57,857 nt of DNA from Methanosarcina sp. KYL-1 (GCF_024372725.1 NZ_VOUA01000024.1:1-57857); one strand, 5' to 3'. Counted from the stretch's first letter, positions 1-8,599 are shown. Numbers and translations: made by a program. Notes: generated by a model from the sequence alone, not told the origin.

Positions 1-127
1 TAAGGATTTCTGCGAGCCTGTCGATTTCATCGGCACTGAGGTCAGGGATTTCACCGAGGTCGGCAGCGTCAGCCATACCTGCCTGAATCTCCTCGAGAAT
101 CTTTTCTTTGGTCAGGAAGACCCTTTT
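1..127. repeat. 127-bp terminal inverted identity, left copy
   Basis: Bases 1-127 are the exact reverse complement of the last 127 bases of the window, and the two diverge at base 128 (T versus A in the compared orientation). The identity falls inside the 5' part of two mtbB genes. An exact match ending at 127 is what a de Bruijn assembler leaves at contig ends when its k-mer is 127, so this is probably an assembly boundary at a duplicated gene and not a biological terminal repeat. Confidence 0.9.
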
Positions 128-163
128 TCCGTCTCCCATTCTCAATAAATATTCAGTTGCCAT
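1..163 (-). CDS. mtbB: Dimethylamine methyltransferase MtbB, 5' fragment cut by the window edge
   Basis: Only the first 54 codons are present. They begin [14 protein letters not shown] and run off the left edge. The reading matches the N-terminus of the pyrrolysine-dependent dimethylamine:corrinoid methyltransferase MtbB and is almost the same as the gene fragment at the right end of the window, which has Ala instead of Leu at residue 6. MtbB transfers a methyl group from dimethylamine to Co(I) of the corrinoid protein MtbC in the cytoplasm. The amber codon of the family lies further downstream and cannot be seen here. A GAGGGA ribosome-binding site lies just upstream of the ATG. The gene is the last visible member of the minus-strand mtbC-mttB-mttC-mttP cluster, which would couple trimethylamine and dimethylamine demethylation. 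Confidence 0.88.
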   Translation of the reverse strand, partial: MATEYLLRMGDGKRVFLTKEKILEEIQAGMADAADLGEIPDLSADEIDRLAEIL

Positions 164-254
164 TTTTTCCCTCGTTTTGTTTTTTCTTGTATTGGTTTTT
201 CTCTTCCTGTTTTTTCTCATCCAGGTGTTTCTCTTTTTGTTTTTCCTCTGTTTT

Positions 255-404
255 TCAGAATTTGGACACGAAAGTCCTGGCCTGCCAGAGGGCGATTACC
301 GCCAGAATCAGGATCAGGACCATCCACATTATGTCTGCTCCGGGCACGAACGAGTTTGCCCAGTAAGCGTTGTAGGCTTCCATTGCAGCTACTGTCTGTA
401 CCAT
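255..404 (-). CDS. Small single-pass membrane protein of the methylamine cluster (49 aa)
   Basis: This small reading frame starts [15 protein letters not shown] and has one hydrophobic segment (about residues 24-41, [14 protein letters not shown]) followed by a basic tail. It is preceded by a strong GGAGG site five bases before the ATG. It lies between the 98-residue protein and mtbB on the same strand, so it is probably co-transcribed with the TMA/DMA genes. Its size, single membrane segment and position next to the mttP permease suggest a permease accessory subunit, but that is inference; no catalytic motif is present. Confidence 0.72.
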   Translation of the reverse strand: MVQTVAAMEAYNAYWANSFVPGADIMWMVLILILAVIALWQARTFVSKF

Positions 405-423
405 AATCAGCCTCCGTTAACGG

Positions 424-720
424 TTACACAAATCTCAGGCACGCATCCGAGCTGCGGGCTTTTCCGAAGTCGGTAATCACGTATTTGTGCAGGAGGAAAC
501 CTTTTTTGTAGATCCCGGCTTCATCGACTTTCTGTTCCACGTCTTTTAGCATTCCTCCGGACGCCAGTTCGATGATGTCGAAGTTGATGCTGTCACGGTT
601 GTAGTTTCCCTGCATATCGTACTCTTTCTGGATCCGGGAAACGATCTCATAGTTCCAGTGTTCTTTCCCATCCAGCAGGAGTTCCAGAATCCTGAATTTT
701 ATGGGGCGGTTTCCACTCAC
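424..720 (-). CDS. Small winged-helix-like protein of the methylamine cluster (98 aa)
   Basis: A mixed alpha/beta protein with sequences such as FRILELLLDG and YVITDFGKA that look like a small winged-helix DNA-binding fold (helix pairs, then a wing-like strand pair), without a ligand domain. I chose the GTG at 720 because a GAGGTGAT ribosome-binding site lies just before it; a GTG at 729 in the same frame is possible and would overlap the mttP stop. The gene is tightly packed behind mttP, so it is most likely translationally coupled to it. It may regulate methylamine genes, but the function is inferred only from fold impression and position. Confidence 0.65.
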   Translation of the reverse strand: MSGNRPIKFRILELLLDGKEHWNYEIVSRIQKEYDMQGNYNRDSINFDIIELASGGMLKDVEQKVDEAGIYKKGFLLHKYVITDFGKARSSDACLRFV

Positions 721-721
721 A

Positions 722-1768
722 TCAATCACCTCTCAGGGTTTCAAGTTCGCTTGTGTCTTCGGTAAACATAACGAAACTGCCAATCATGCAAAGTGCCCCA
801 CCAACAAGAATGGTCCAGTCCGGCACGTCTCCGAAGAAGAGGAATATGAAGATAATAGCAAACAGCCCGTAGAGGTTTCCTATACCCTGGCCTCTTCCGA
901 CCCCGATAAGCGGGAAGGACTTGTACCAGCATACATAACAGAAACCAAAGGTAATCCCTGCAAAGATCAGGACCAGCAGGGTCAGAGGCTCAAAGGCCTG
1001 GAGCGCAAAGGAATACATCGGGTAGCCGACGAGTGCAAGTATCGGGACAATAATGATCCACCAGATGATGTTTTCTCCGACGAACCTGAGGGTCAGCCCC
1101 ACATCGGGCTCGGAAATGTCAAGACCTTTTCCTGCGATTGCACCTTCAATGCCCCAGCCTGCAGCAGCCATCAAGCCTCCGAGGTATCCGATCCACTGGA
1201 CGCTTCCTGAGGAAAGCTCGGTCAGAAGCCCGCCCCCAAAGATCGTAATGCCTCCTACAATAATGACTCCGATGCCGATTGCCGCCCTTTTTGATATCTT
1301 TTCCCCGTACCAGTAGTAGGCAAGAATCGAGCCTACTACAGGGTAAAGGAGAGCCGCAACAGCTGCAAATGCCCCGCCGATAAAGCCCATGGCAATGAAT
1401 GAACCGAGAATTGCCATCGGACCTCCGAAAATCGAGGCAAGGAAGAACCACTTGGAACACGGGTGGAATTCCTTCATGGTCCGGACAAGTTCTCCGAATT
1501 TACCGAGCACACCGTTCCAGAGCATTAGCGCCAGCATGACCGTAAGTGCATTAAAGGCCGTAATCAGAACAGCAGTTATAATCAGAGCTGTGCCGTCTCC
1601 GCCAGCTTCGGCAATAGCGCCGTACATCTCATCAAACGGGTTCAGCACCCACACAACGGTTCCCGGAAGGTACCAGATACCCCAGAACACAGCACAGAAA
1701 AGGGCCCACATATACCCTTTACTGATTTTTCTTTTGCTTTCCTGTTTTTTCAAAGCTTTCAAATCCAC
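722..1768 (-). CDS. mttP: Trimethylamine permease MttP-like transporter
   Basis: A polytopic membrane protein of 348 residues with about ten hydrophobic segments, GAIAEAGGDGTALI between early helices and an EDTSELETLRGD tail. It fits the MttP/MtbP methylamine permease family of the drug/metabolite transporter type found in Methanosarcina methylamine clusters, and would bring trimethylamine into the cell. I chose the GTG at 1768 (protein starting VDLKALKKQES), which has a GGAGGGAG site six bases upstream; the frame is open 16 codons further up but without a comparable site. It follows mttC after a 367-bp gap that contains a hairpin, so it may be expressed from a processed or separate transcript. 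The substrate call rests on context more than on motifs. Confidence 0.8.
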   Translation of the reverse strand: MDLKALKKQESKRKISKGYMWALFCAVFWGIWYLPGTVVWVLNPFDEMYGAIAEAGGDGTALIITAVLITAFNALTVMLALMLWNGVLGKFGELVRTMKEFHPCSKWFFLASIFGGPMAILGSFIAMGFIGGAFAAVAALLYPVVGSILAYYWYGEKISKRAAIGIGVIIVGGITIFGGGLLTELSSGSVQWIGYLGGLMAAAGWGIEGAIAGKGLDISEPDVGLTLRFVGENIIWWIIIVPILALVGYPMYSFALQAFEPLTLLVLIFAGITFGFCYVCWYKSFPLIGVGRGQGIGNLYGLFAIIFIFLFFGDVPDWTILVGGALCMIGSFVMFTEDTSELETLRGD

Positions 1769-2135
1769 AAAACTCCCTCCAGTGGAATTTTTTATTTTGG
1801 AGAACGGGATGCTCAAATTTCCGGAAGATGCGTGAAGGCTGAGACCCGGGGTCGGTGAAGACCCTGGGTCAATGAAGACCTGAGGTCAGTGAAGACCTGA
1901 GGTATGCGAAGCATCAATATCAGGCATTTTTGCATCCCTGCTTCTCCCTGGACCCGAAACGTTTATTTTAGCTGCTGGCATTCATGAACTTGCTCAGGGT
2001 TTGCAGGGGCTGTATCTTGCGATACGTCCCTGCGAATGCCTTTTACTGCTTTTTTGGGTTTTTTCGGGTTTGGATTCGTGTTAAGGTAATAATTTCCGGA
2101 TAGTTTTCCGGATAGTTTGAGGAATTCCTGCAATT
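1769..2135. other. mttC-mttP intergenic region with a hairpin and short repeats
   Basis: No gene seen. A stem-loop lies at 2003-2033: GCAGGG pairs with CCCTGC outside and GTATC with GATAC inside. Near 1850-1905 a unit of about 17 bases containing GAAGACCTGAGGTCA is repeated two to three times. On the minus strand the hairpin sits between two genes of one cluster, so it could terminate part of the transcripts, act as a processing site, or stabilise the upstream mRNA. Confidence 0.55.
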
Positions 2136-2786
2136 TCAGGCAAGAATTGCCTTTACCTTGTTTACGGCATCAGTTGCGTTTTCCCCGTAAATGTCGGCTC
2201 CGATCTTGTCAGCCCAGTCCTGGGTTACGGGAGCACCACCTACCATTGTTTTTACCTGGTCCCGGAGGCCTGCTTCCTTCAGCTGCTCTTCGACCTGGAT
2301 CTGGGAAACCATGGTACTGGTCATGAGGGCGGAAGTTGCCACAACGTCGGGTTTGAGTTCCTTTGCCTTTTCAACAAAAGTCGTTATGGACACGTCCCTT
2401 CCGAGGTCCACGACTTCAAGGCCGGCAATCCCCAGCATGGAGGCTACAATGTCCTTCCCGATGGAGTGGATGTCCCCTTCGATGGTTCCTATAATGACTT
2501 TTCCCAGGCTCTTGCTTTTTGCCTGCTGCTTTTCCAGTTCCGGCTTGAGCACTTCCATGCCTGTGTTCATTGCCTCGGAAGCTGCAAGCACGTGGGGGAG
2601 GAAAAGGGTACCCTGTTCGAACTGGTCTCCTACTTCCTGCATCGCGGCTGTAAACCCGTGCTCAATGATTTCAAGGGGGCTGACTCCTGCTGCAAGGGAT
2701 TCCTTTGCAGCTTCTTCGGCAAGTTCAGCGTCAAAGTCCAGGATTGCTGCCCTTGCTTTTCCGATAATTTCTTCTTTTGTTGCCAT
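2136..2786 (-). CDS. mttC: Trimethylamine corrinoid protein MttC
   Basis: A 216-residue methyl carrier. Residues 1-90 form the helical cap domain and residues about 93-216 the cobalamin-binding Rossmann domain, with DIHSIG (His107 as lower axial cobalt ligand), SALMTST and GGAPVTQDW. It accepts the methyl group of trimethylamine from MttB and donates it to the coenzyme M methylase MtbA. ATG at 2786 is preferred over a GTG three codons upstream because AGAGAAGTGA precedes it at normal distance and family members begin MxxKEEI. It lies 20 bases after mttB in the same transcript. It is clearly distinct from the two MtbC copies in the window, which share more with each other. Confidence 0.93.
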   Translation of the reverse strand: MATKEEIIGKARAAILDFDAELAEEAAKESLAAGVSPLEIIEHGFTAAMQEVGDQFEQGTLFLPHVLAASEAMNTGMEVLKPELEKQQAKSKSLGKVIIGTIEGDIHSIGKDIVASMLGIAGLEVVDLGRDVSITTFVEKAKELKPDVVATSALMTSTMVSQIQVEEQLKEAGLRDQVKTMVGGAPVTQDWADKIGADIYGENATDAVNKVKAILA

Positions 2787-2806
2787 GTTTTTCACTTCTC
2801 TGAAAA

Positions 2807-4294
2807 TTACATGCCTCTGAAGGCTTTGTCTGCTTTGTCCACAATTGCCTGCATGTCCCTGAGGATGTCGGAATCGATCTGGGGGACTTCGTGGTTTTTG
2901 AGGACGTCTACAACCTTTTCGTGTGCGGCTGCTGCAAGGTCCTTTGAGCCTGCTGCTGCCCAGTCCCCGAACATGCGCCTGTCGATGAGCATGGGGTCGG
3001 AGGGGTAGTTCACGAGCTGCCTGGTCTGTTTGAGGGCAAGGAAGTTGTTTCCGATCCCTACCTTCTGGATGGAGTCAACAGACAGGGTCTCTTCCGAGAC
3101 GGGGATTCCCTGCATTGCTTTCTTGACCATGCTGAAGATGTCGTTGTCAATAACGAGCTGTTCCATGGAGAAGGTCATCCCGAGCTCAAGCATCCCGGCA
3201 CCGTAGATTGTGTTGGCACCGGCAAGGGCAGGCAGGAGGGTTGTCATGGTTTTTTCGTGCCCTGCCTGGTTGTCCGGGACCTTGGCATCGGCCTAGGAAC
3301 CTGCCACGTAAGACGGGAGGCCGTAGAACTGGGCAAGCTTTGCAACTGCAGCGCTGATCAGCCCGAGTTCGGGAGAACCGACAGGAGCTGTTCCTTTCTT
3401 CAGGTCAAAGGTTGTGGTTGAGCTTCCGTACCAGACTTTGGTTCCGGGCACTGTGAGCTGGGCAAGCACGATTCCTGAGAGGACTTCGGCGTTGTGGGTC
3501 ACAAGGGTCCCTGCGAGGTAGACAGGAGAAGAGCCGCCGGACATTGCCATACTCAGGACGTTTACGGGGATTCCCAGGCGGGCGCCTTTAATGATGACCT
3601 GGCAGGCGTTGACGCTTAACTCAAGCGGGCTTGTCGGGCAGAGGAGCATGGAGAAGATCGGCTTCTTCCTGGCTTCTTCTTCGTCGCCGCCGTAGTAGGC
3701 TTTTACGATGTCCCAGTAGTACTCGACATTTCCGCCCACGGGGTCGATGTGGTGGTAGTGTTTTGCAGTGTTTGAAATCGGGGTCAGGGTCTCGTGGACG
3801 TCCTGGGCTCCCTGGCCTGCAATGTCCCTTGCGGATACCGGCAGGGAGAAGTAGTCGATGTTTTCTGCCCAGTCACAGAGCTTTGCGATGTCTGCGATGT
3901 CCTGTTCCACGGAGTCGACTGTTACGTACCTGCCGTCCTGGTACCTGCAGACCTTCACACCTGTCCCGAAGCATGTCCAGTGAACCTTGCCGCCGCATTC
4001 CTGCACGGTATTGTACTTCTTTTCGCGGCCCCAGAGGACAAACCTGGAGGGGGCGAGCTGGAGGGCTCTTCTAACAAGGTATTCGGGGATTTTTACTACC
4101 TTTGTTTTTTCGTCGACCTCACAGCCGTTTTCCTTGAAGATCTGCCGGGCTTCCGGATCAGATACCTGGACTCCGGGCTCCATCAGGACTTCCATTGTGG
4201 CCTGGTGGATTGCCTTGAGTTCGTCAGTCGTAAAAAGGTTTAACTCCACACCGTTCAGGGCGTTAAAGCCTGCAAATGCATTACATTTTGCCAT
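2807..4294 (-). CDS. mttB: Trimethylamine methyltransferase MttB with pyrrolysine at residue 334 (in-frame TAG)
   Basis: The gene encodes 495 residues when the amber codon at 3293-3295 (minus strand) is read through: 333 codons, TAG, then [14 protein letters not shown] and a further run to TAA at 2807. Residue 334 is the known pyrrolysine position of MttB. Translated as standard code it would look like two separate genes, but both halves match one TIM-barrel methyltransferase with no overlap or frameshift. The enzyme demethylates trimethylamine, using pyrrolysine in the active site to activate the amine, and methylates MttC. No termination structure is obvious after the TAG. The genes for pyrrolysine synthesis and tRNA-Pyl are not in this window and must be elsewhere in the genome. 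Confidence 0.96.
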
Positions 4295-4379
4295 TTTTCA
4301 ACCTCTGAATAAAATGAATTTAAAACAGCAGTTTTTACACGATCTGTTTTTACAATAGCAGTTTTTACAAGAGTGGTCC

Positions 4380-5024
4380 TTACAGGAGCAGTTCTTTTGC
4401 CTTTGCAACAGCCTCACTTGCGTTTTCAGCGTAGCAGTCTGCGCCGATCTTGTCTGCCCAGGCCTGGGTAGCCGGAGCGCCTCCGATCATGACCTTCACC
4501 CTGTCCCTCATGCCTTCTTCCTTGAGGAGTTCGATAACTTCCCTCTGGCCCTGGAGAGTAGTGGTCATAAGAGCGGAAAGCCCGATCATGTTGGCGTTGA
4601 CTTCCTTTGCCTTTTCGATGAAGTTCCGGACCGGAACATCGCGGCCAATGTCGTGCACTTCGAACCCGGAGGACTGGAGCATTGTGGAAACGATGGACTT
4701 GCCGATGTCGTGGACATCTCCTTCAACGGTCCCGTTTACGATGATTCCAGTTTTTGAGTCCGCAGCGCCTTCGGGCATGAGACCCTTTAAGGAGCTTACA
4801 CCGGCAGTCATTGCGTCTGCAGCCATCATAACGTGGGGCAGGAAAAGTTTGCCTCTCTCGAAGAGGACACCTACCTCATTCATGCCTGCCGCGAGTCCTT
4901 TTTCAATTATCTCGGAGGGATCCAGTACTCCTTTTGCCTTCTCCATGGCAGCGAGCACCACATCCTTTTTGCAGGAAATAACTGCAGCTGAAAGTTCTTG
5001 CAGTAATTCTTCTTTTTCAGCCAT
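4380..5024 (-). CDS. mtbC: Dimethylamine corrinoid protein MtbC, first copy
   Basis: A 214-residue corrinoid methyl carrier with a helical cap (1-88) and a cobalamin domain containing DVHDIG (His105), SALMTTT and GGAPATQAW. It is very close to the second copy at the right end of the window, with most differences in residues 80-95 and scattered conservative changes. I chose ATG at 5024, which has AGAGAAGTGA about nine bases upstream, instead of an ATG eleven codons earlier, and it gives the same length as the second copy. As first gene of the mtbC-mttB-mttC-mttP cluster it would accept methyl groups from MtbB. A TATA box and an NrpR-like palindrome lie directly upstream, so transcription probably begins here. 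Confidence 0.92.
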   Translation of the reverse strand: MAEKEELLQELSAAVISCKKDVVLAAMEKAKGVLDPSEIIEKGLAAGMNEVGVLFERGKLFLPHVMMAADAMTAGVSSLKGLMPEGAADSKTGIIVNGTVEGDVHDIGKSIVSTMLQSSGFEVHDIGRDVPVRNFIEKAKEVNANMIGLSALMTTTLQGQREVIELLKEEGMRDRVKVMIGGAPATQAWADKIGADCYAENASEAVAKAKELLL

Positions 5025-5066
5025 CTGGTTGATCACTTCTCTATTTTTTAGTTGCATTCAATCGGC

Positions 5067-5088
5067 AACCGGTATCTTATTACCGGTT
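5067..5088 (-). promoter_or_regulatory. NrpR-like operator (GGTA-N6-TACC) overlapping the mtbC transcription start
   Basis: A perfect inverted repeat, AACCGGTA-N6-TACCGGTT, contains GGTA-N6-TACC, the form of operator recognised by the nitrogen repressor NrpR in Methanosarcina. It lies directly downstream of the TATA element at 5091-5102, where it would overlap the start of transcription and block it. Methylamine breakdown releases ammonium, so nitrogen control of this cluster is sensible. The second mtbC (57014) has no such site upstream. Confidence 0.6.
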
Positions 5089-5090
5089 AA

Positions 5091-5102
5091 TTATTTAAAT
5101 AG
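5091..5102 (-). promoter_or_regulatory. TATA box of the mtbC-mttB-mttC cluster
   Basis: Read on the minus strand the sequence is CTATTTAAATAA, a good archaeal TATA element. It is about 70 bases upstream of the mtbC start, implying transcription from about 5070 and a leader of about 45 bases. The rest of the gap up to 5547 shows no gene. Confidence 0.5.
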
Positions 5103-5547
5103 TTTATGCTCCATCATTTGCAAAAAAGAAAAGTACAATATATATTTTTTGGTTGGCTACCCGATTTCACAAACAGTTTTTCAGAAGCAGAAGAACCCCG
5201 GAATCTTAATACATCCCCATAAACCCGGTCAAAGTTCACAGGTTACCGTACTTTCGCAGTAAAGCTCCCTCCTGTGTCCTGGGGCTCTTCCGGGCGGGTA
5301 AGCCGGGGGAAGCGGAGCCTTTTGCCTTCAAAAAATCTGCCTCAGTCCCGGAGAGGTGATTTCAGGGTGCAGGTCCCAATTATTTCTGAAATTTTTTATC
5401 CTATAAAAGTGAGCAATGTGCCGGAATATCCTTTATCCATAGCAGCTTTTTGAATTTAAGTTCCAATCATGATAAAAAGGGCATCCGGATACATAAAAAA
5501 ACAAGATGAAAAGAGGAAGATAAGTGAAAAAAGGTTCATCTCCCAGG

Positions 5548-6891
5548 TTAATTTTCATGTTTCTTTCTGATTTCTCTGGACGACGTCCCATCATCCTCAT
5601 ATTCGTCCATCGGAACAATCTCACAAAACTCAAGGACCTCAGGGTTGACGGACATTTCAACGGATTTCCTGCGAAACACCATGAACCGCACATTCTTTTC
5701 CTTAAATTGCCTTAAAATGGCGGGTGTATCCACTGTACCGTCATAGTATTTTGCGTCAAATAACCTATTGAAGGTATCTGCCCCGATGATGAAGACACTG
5801 TCCGGGAAAAGGTCGGCTTTTTGCAGGAAGAGCGGCGCACTGGTCAGGCAAACCCCGCCCATGAAGGCTTCGTCCTTGTATTTCCTTAACGAGTCAAGCC
5901 TCTGGCTCAGCGAGATAAAATCTATGGGGGGCTTGTCGACGTTAGTCAGGGAAATTTCAAAGTGGACGGGAGCATTGTATTTCTTCGAAGCACACTCTGC
6001 CATGAAAACATGGTTCTTGTGGCAGGGGTCAAAAGAGCCGGAGAATACGAGCTTTATTTCTTCAGTTTTTCCGGGTTTCTCGGGTTTTTCGGACTTTATT
6101 TCTTCAGGCTTTATCTCTTCGGGAGCTATTGGTTCATTAAGATTGATCCTTGCTAGCCCAGCTGTTTTGCAGGGACTCTCCGAGCTGCAGCTCTGCTGTT
6201 TCAGGAGATCACCGACGGGTCCGGAAACCGAAGCATATTTTTCAATAACTTCTTCTTCTGTCCCCTCTTCTCTCTCTTCTCTTTCCCATTCTCCGGTCCC
6301 GGTACCTGCCCCGATCCCGCCCGGCAAATCGATTTCAGGAACACCGCAGCGACGGGCGAGCACATTGAAAATCAGGAGCGCAGCAATCTTTTCTTCCTCT
6401 TCCCTTGCCCTGTCCGCGGTCAGTTCAAGGGTGCAGACCCCTGTTTCGCAGGCTGCCTGTATGGCAACGTGGACCTCGTGTTTCCTGCCTTCCCGCTCGT
6501 TTGCAGCCCGGAGCTTGCAGGTCGCTCCGATCCCGATTACGTCCGGGTCTGCGGAGTCTTCGGAGCCTTCCGAGCTTTCGGAGCTTTTTGACAGTTCCAG
6601 GGCCCGCTGGTAGGCAACCATCGCCATCAGCCTTGCGGTTTTTTCCGAGCAGTACTTCTCAGGTTTTCTTCCGAGGAAGCGGTCCATCGCCTCCATACCG
6701 TAAGGGACAACTGCATCCAGCACCGTTGCAGAGCCACTGCCGTGGCGGAGAAGTTCCCCGATAATTTCAGCCCCGCCGCCGGTTATTGCAAGAACTACTT
6801 TGCAGGGGGATTTGTGGACCTGGAAAATACGCTCAAGTGGTATACTGTTTTCATCTGCAGCCAATTGTCTACCCTCAATAGGGGGATACAC
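5548..6891 (-). CDS. Fusion of a CinA-like (NMN deamidase family) domain and a NadD-like nucleotidyltransferase
   Basis: A 447-residue protein in two parts. Residues about 28-185 resemble the CinA C-terminal/PncC fold (LAITGGGAEIIGELL, VVPYGMEAMDRFLG, DVIGIGATCKLRA). A low-complexity linker rich in Glu, Gly and Lys with repeated EEIK/KPGK units spans about 190-278. The rest is a nucleotidyltransferase with GSFDPCHKNH (HxxH active-site signature) and SSREIRKK near the C-terminus (the SSxxIR motif). Both parent families act in pyridine nucleotide metabolism, so a role in NAD salvage or NMN handling is plausible, but the CinA domain is divergent and activity is not certain. The frame opens with GTG; a TTG nine codons later has a better ribosome-binding site (GAGGGT). 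Transcribed away from the methylamine cluster promoter. Confidence 0.75.
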   Translation of the reverse strand: MYPPIEGRQLAADENSIPLERIFQVHKSPCKVVLAITGGGAEIIGELLRHGSGSATVLDAVVPYGMEAMDRFLGRKPEKYCSEKTARLMAMVAYQRALELSKSSESSEGSEDSADPDVIGIGATCKLRAANEREGRKHEVHVAIQAACETGVCTLELTADRAREEEEKIAALLIFNVLARRCGVPEIDLPGGIGAGTGTGEWEREEREEGTEEEVIEKYASVSGPVGDLLKQQSCSSESPCKTAGLARINLNEPIAPEEIKPEEIKSEKPEKPGKTEEIKLVFSGSFDPCHKNHVFMAECASKKYNAPVHFEISLTNVDKPPIDFISLSQRLDSLRKYKDEAFMGGVCLTSAPLFLQKADLFPDSVFIIGADTFNRLFDAKYYDGTVDTPAILRQFKEKNVRFMVFRRKSVEMSVNPEVLEFCEIVPMDEYEDDGTSSREIRKKHEN

Positions 6892-7306
6892 TTAATGGGG
6901 TTATAAATATTATTATTCGGGCAAAGTCGCTATTATTTCGGAAACAGTTGAGTTTTATGGAAAAACAGCTCAATGTAATCCATAAAGCCTATTATTTCCA
7001 GTATAACACGAAATCAATAATAAATTGATGTTTATACAGAAGAATCATAAGTTGATATTTACATAGCAGACTCACTTTATTTTGCCATGCTTCTCATTTT
7101 CCATGCTGTCCAGGTTTTGTTTCTCTATATGCAAGTCATTTAGAAAACAGGTGCATTTGAATGAAGTTCATTTCAAGATTGAATATTAACCGGCTAAGGG
7201 GCACGACCAATAAACAAGAAAAGTCAAAAAGAGGTATTAAATGGAGAAATTAGCGGAAAATATTTGAGAAATTCCTGCGAAAAATATCATAGGTAAATCG
7301 AATTCT
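6892..7306. other. AT-rich intergenic region, no gene seen
   Basis: About 415 bases with high AT content and no convincing coding frame or hairpin. It separates two minus-strand genes and presumably holds the promoter of the CinA/nucleotidyltransferase fusion close to 6900 (an AT-rich TATA-like stretch, TTATAAATATTATTATT, lies at about 6900-6916). Confidence 0.4.
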
Positions 7307-8107
7307 CTACCTCAATTTTGCTTCGTCTTCTTCGATCCACTTTTCTATTTGCTCGATAGAATTTTCAATATCCTCAATTCTACGCTCTTCTTCCGAAAGC
7401 CACCCATAAACGCGGTCTCTGTAATCATCGCTCCATGCAGAATTTATCTTATCCCTCAAGTCATCCGCATGTGCACGTGCTTTCTCTAGTGCATTGGATG
7501 CCTTGCGCAAACGTTCTTCGTTTTTTCTTATGTTATCTCTCACTTTTTCCTGAAATTCGCTGCGCTTTTGTGCACGATGTGAATTATAATTATTCCACCA
7601 ACAATCATGATCATGCTGCACTTCTTGGATTAGTTCAAAACACTCTTTTTTATGCTCACCAAGCATTTCATGCTTATGTTCAGATAATAAATGTCTTGAA
7701 CCGCTTAAAACTTTACCAAGGTCCTTCATTTGATTTGCGGTTGTTGGGTCAAGTCCAAACAAATCACAAGGTCTCGCTGTTCTTGCATCTCTCATGATCA
7801 TATCTCTATAATGCAATGACCAGCTGCGGAAATTTTCATTTTCATTATTCTGTTTTCTTTTTAAATCGTCACAAATTTCACTGAATTTCTCCCAGAGTTC
7901 CTGTCTGGTCTCTCCAGGAAGTTTCATTTCTTTAAACATTCCAGATATTGTTTTCGCGTGTTCCCAAAATCCTCTATAATCACGTTTACCAAAGTTGTAG
8001 TGTCCATGTTCCAGATTATACAATTCGCTATTCAACTTGTTGATATTACTATCGTATTCATTCGGACTCACGCGTGGCTTTAACGAATTTTTCCTATTAT
8101 CTTGCAT
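7307..8107 (-). CDS. Highly charged coiled-coil protein of unknown function
   Basis: A 266-residue soluble protein without membrane segments or known catalytic motif. The N-terminal two thirds is rich in His, Trp and Arg (for example RDYRGFWEHAKTI and HDHDCWWNNYNSHRAQK), and residues about 165-266 form a long Glu/Lys/Arg coiled coil (KVRDNIRKNEERLRKA, RRIEDIENSIEQIEKWIEED). Base composition is more AT-rich than the core genes nearby, and long AT-rich gaps flank it on both sides, which suggests an accessory or transferred gene. I do not recognise the family; the coiled coil points to oligomerisation or a structural role. Confidence 0.7.
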   Translation of the reverse strand: MQDNRKNSLKPRVSPNEYDSNINKLNSELYNLEHGHYNFGKRDYRGFWEHAKTISGMFKEMKLPGETRQELWEKFSEICDDLKRKQNNENENFRSWSLHYRDMIMRDARTARPCDLFGLDPTTANQMKDLGKVLSGSRHLLSEHKHEMLGEHKKECFELIQEVQHDHDCWWNNYNSHRAQKRSEFQEKVRDNIRKNEERLRKASNALEKARAHADDLRDKINSAWSDDYRDRVYGWLSEEERRIEDIENSIEQIEKWIEEDEAKLR

Positions 8108-8599
8108 GTTATTCCTACCTTCATCAACAAATTTATGATTGAATATAGTGTCCTAATCGTTCTAATGAAACTTACATCTGTATAAATTAATTGTTTTTGA
8201 TAAGTTCATATTCATATGTTCTAACTTATGTTCTAATTGTTTAATGAGACTTTATTTGTATTCGGTTAAGGTACTAAACGCCCAAAAGTGTTATTTCAGA
8301 CAAATACCTGCAGCTTGCTGCGGGGGTGGGCGCTTACCGAGAACAGTTATTTTCGGATACAGGGGCTCTCACCAGCCACGGAGCGCAGAGATGTGGACGG
8401 CTTTTTCAGGTATGCTCACAGAGCTTAATATTGTAGCAAAAAAGAAGAAATGTGACTTTGTTTTAGCTTTTCCAGTAAAATACGAATAATTTAAACATTT
8501 TCTATTTTGCTGGAAATTACCGATTGAATAATGCAGGAATACTGCAGGAAGCCCCAAAATTTATATTTTCTGGAAAAAATAAACTTAACCTGTAGATAT
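8108..8599. other. Intergenic region with a hairpin element and the DUF4326 promoter
   Basis: No gene seen. It contains a minus-strand member of the GGTGAGAGCC hairpin family (about 8355-8415) and, at 8559-8567, a TATA-like TTTATATTT about 35 bases before the next start codon. Confidence 0.5.
8355..8415 (-). repeat. Dispersed hairpin element, GGTGAGAGCC family (copy 1)
   Basis: Read on the minus strand it has AAAAAGCCG, a variable stem-loop segment and then GGTGAGAGCCCC. The same two conserved blocks recur at 16116, 26839 and 56227, with a diverged copy at 33258. Here the arm between the blocks is longer than in the other copies. Confidence 0.5.

Noticed and set aside
3631-4243. Long plus-strand open frames antisense to mttB
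   Set aside because: They mirror the codon bias of the minus-strand mttB gene, have no ribosome-binding sites and no recognisable protein features.
2807-4294. mttB as a pseudogene or two separate genes
   Set aside because: The only interruption is a TAG at the known pyrrolysine position, and both sides match one protein without frameshift.
8244-8489. Small plus-strand frame before the DUF4326 gene
   Set aside because: It reads across a hairpin element, lacks a ribosome-binding site and shows no family resemblance.
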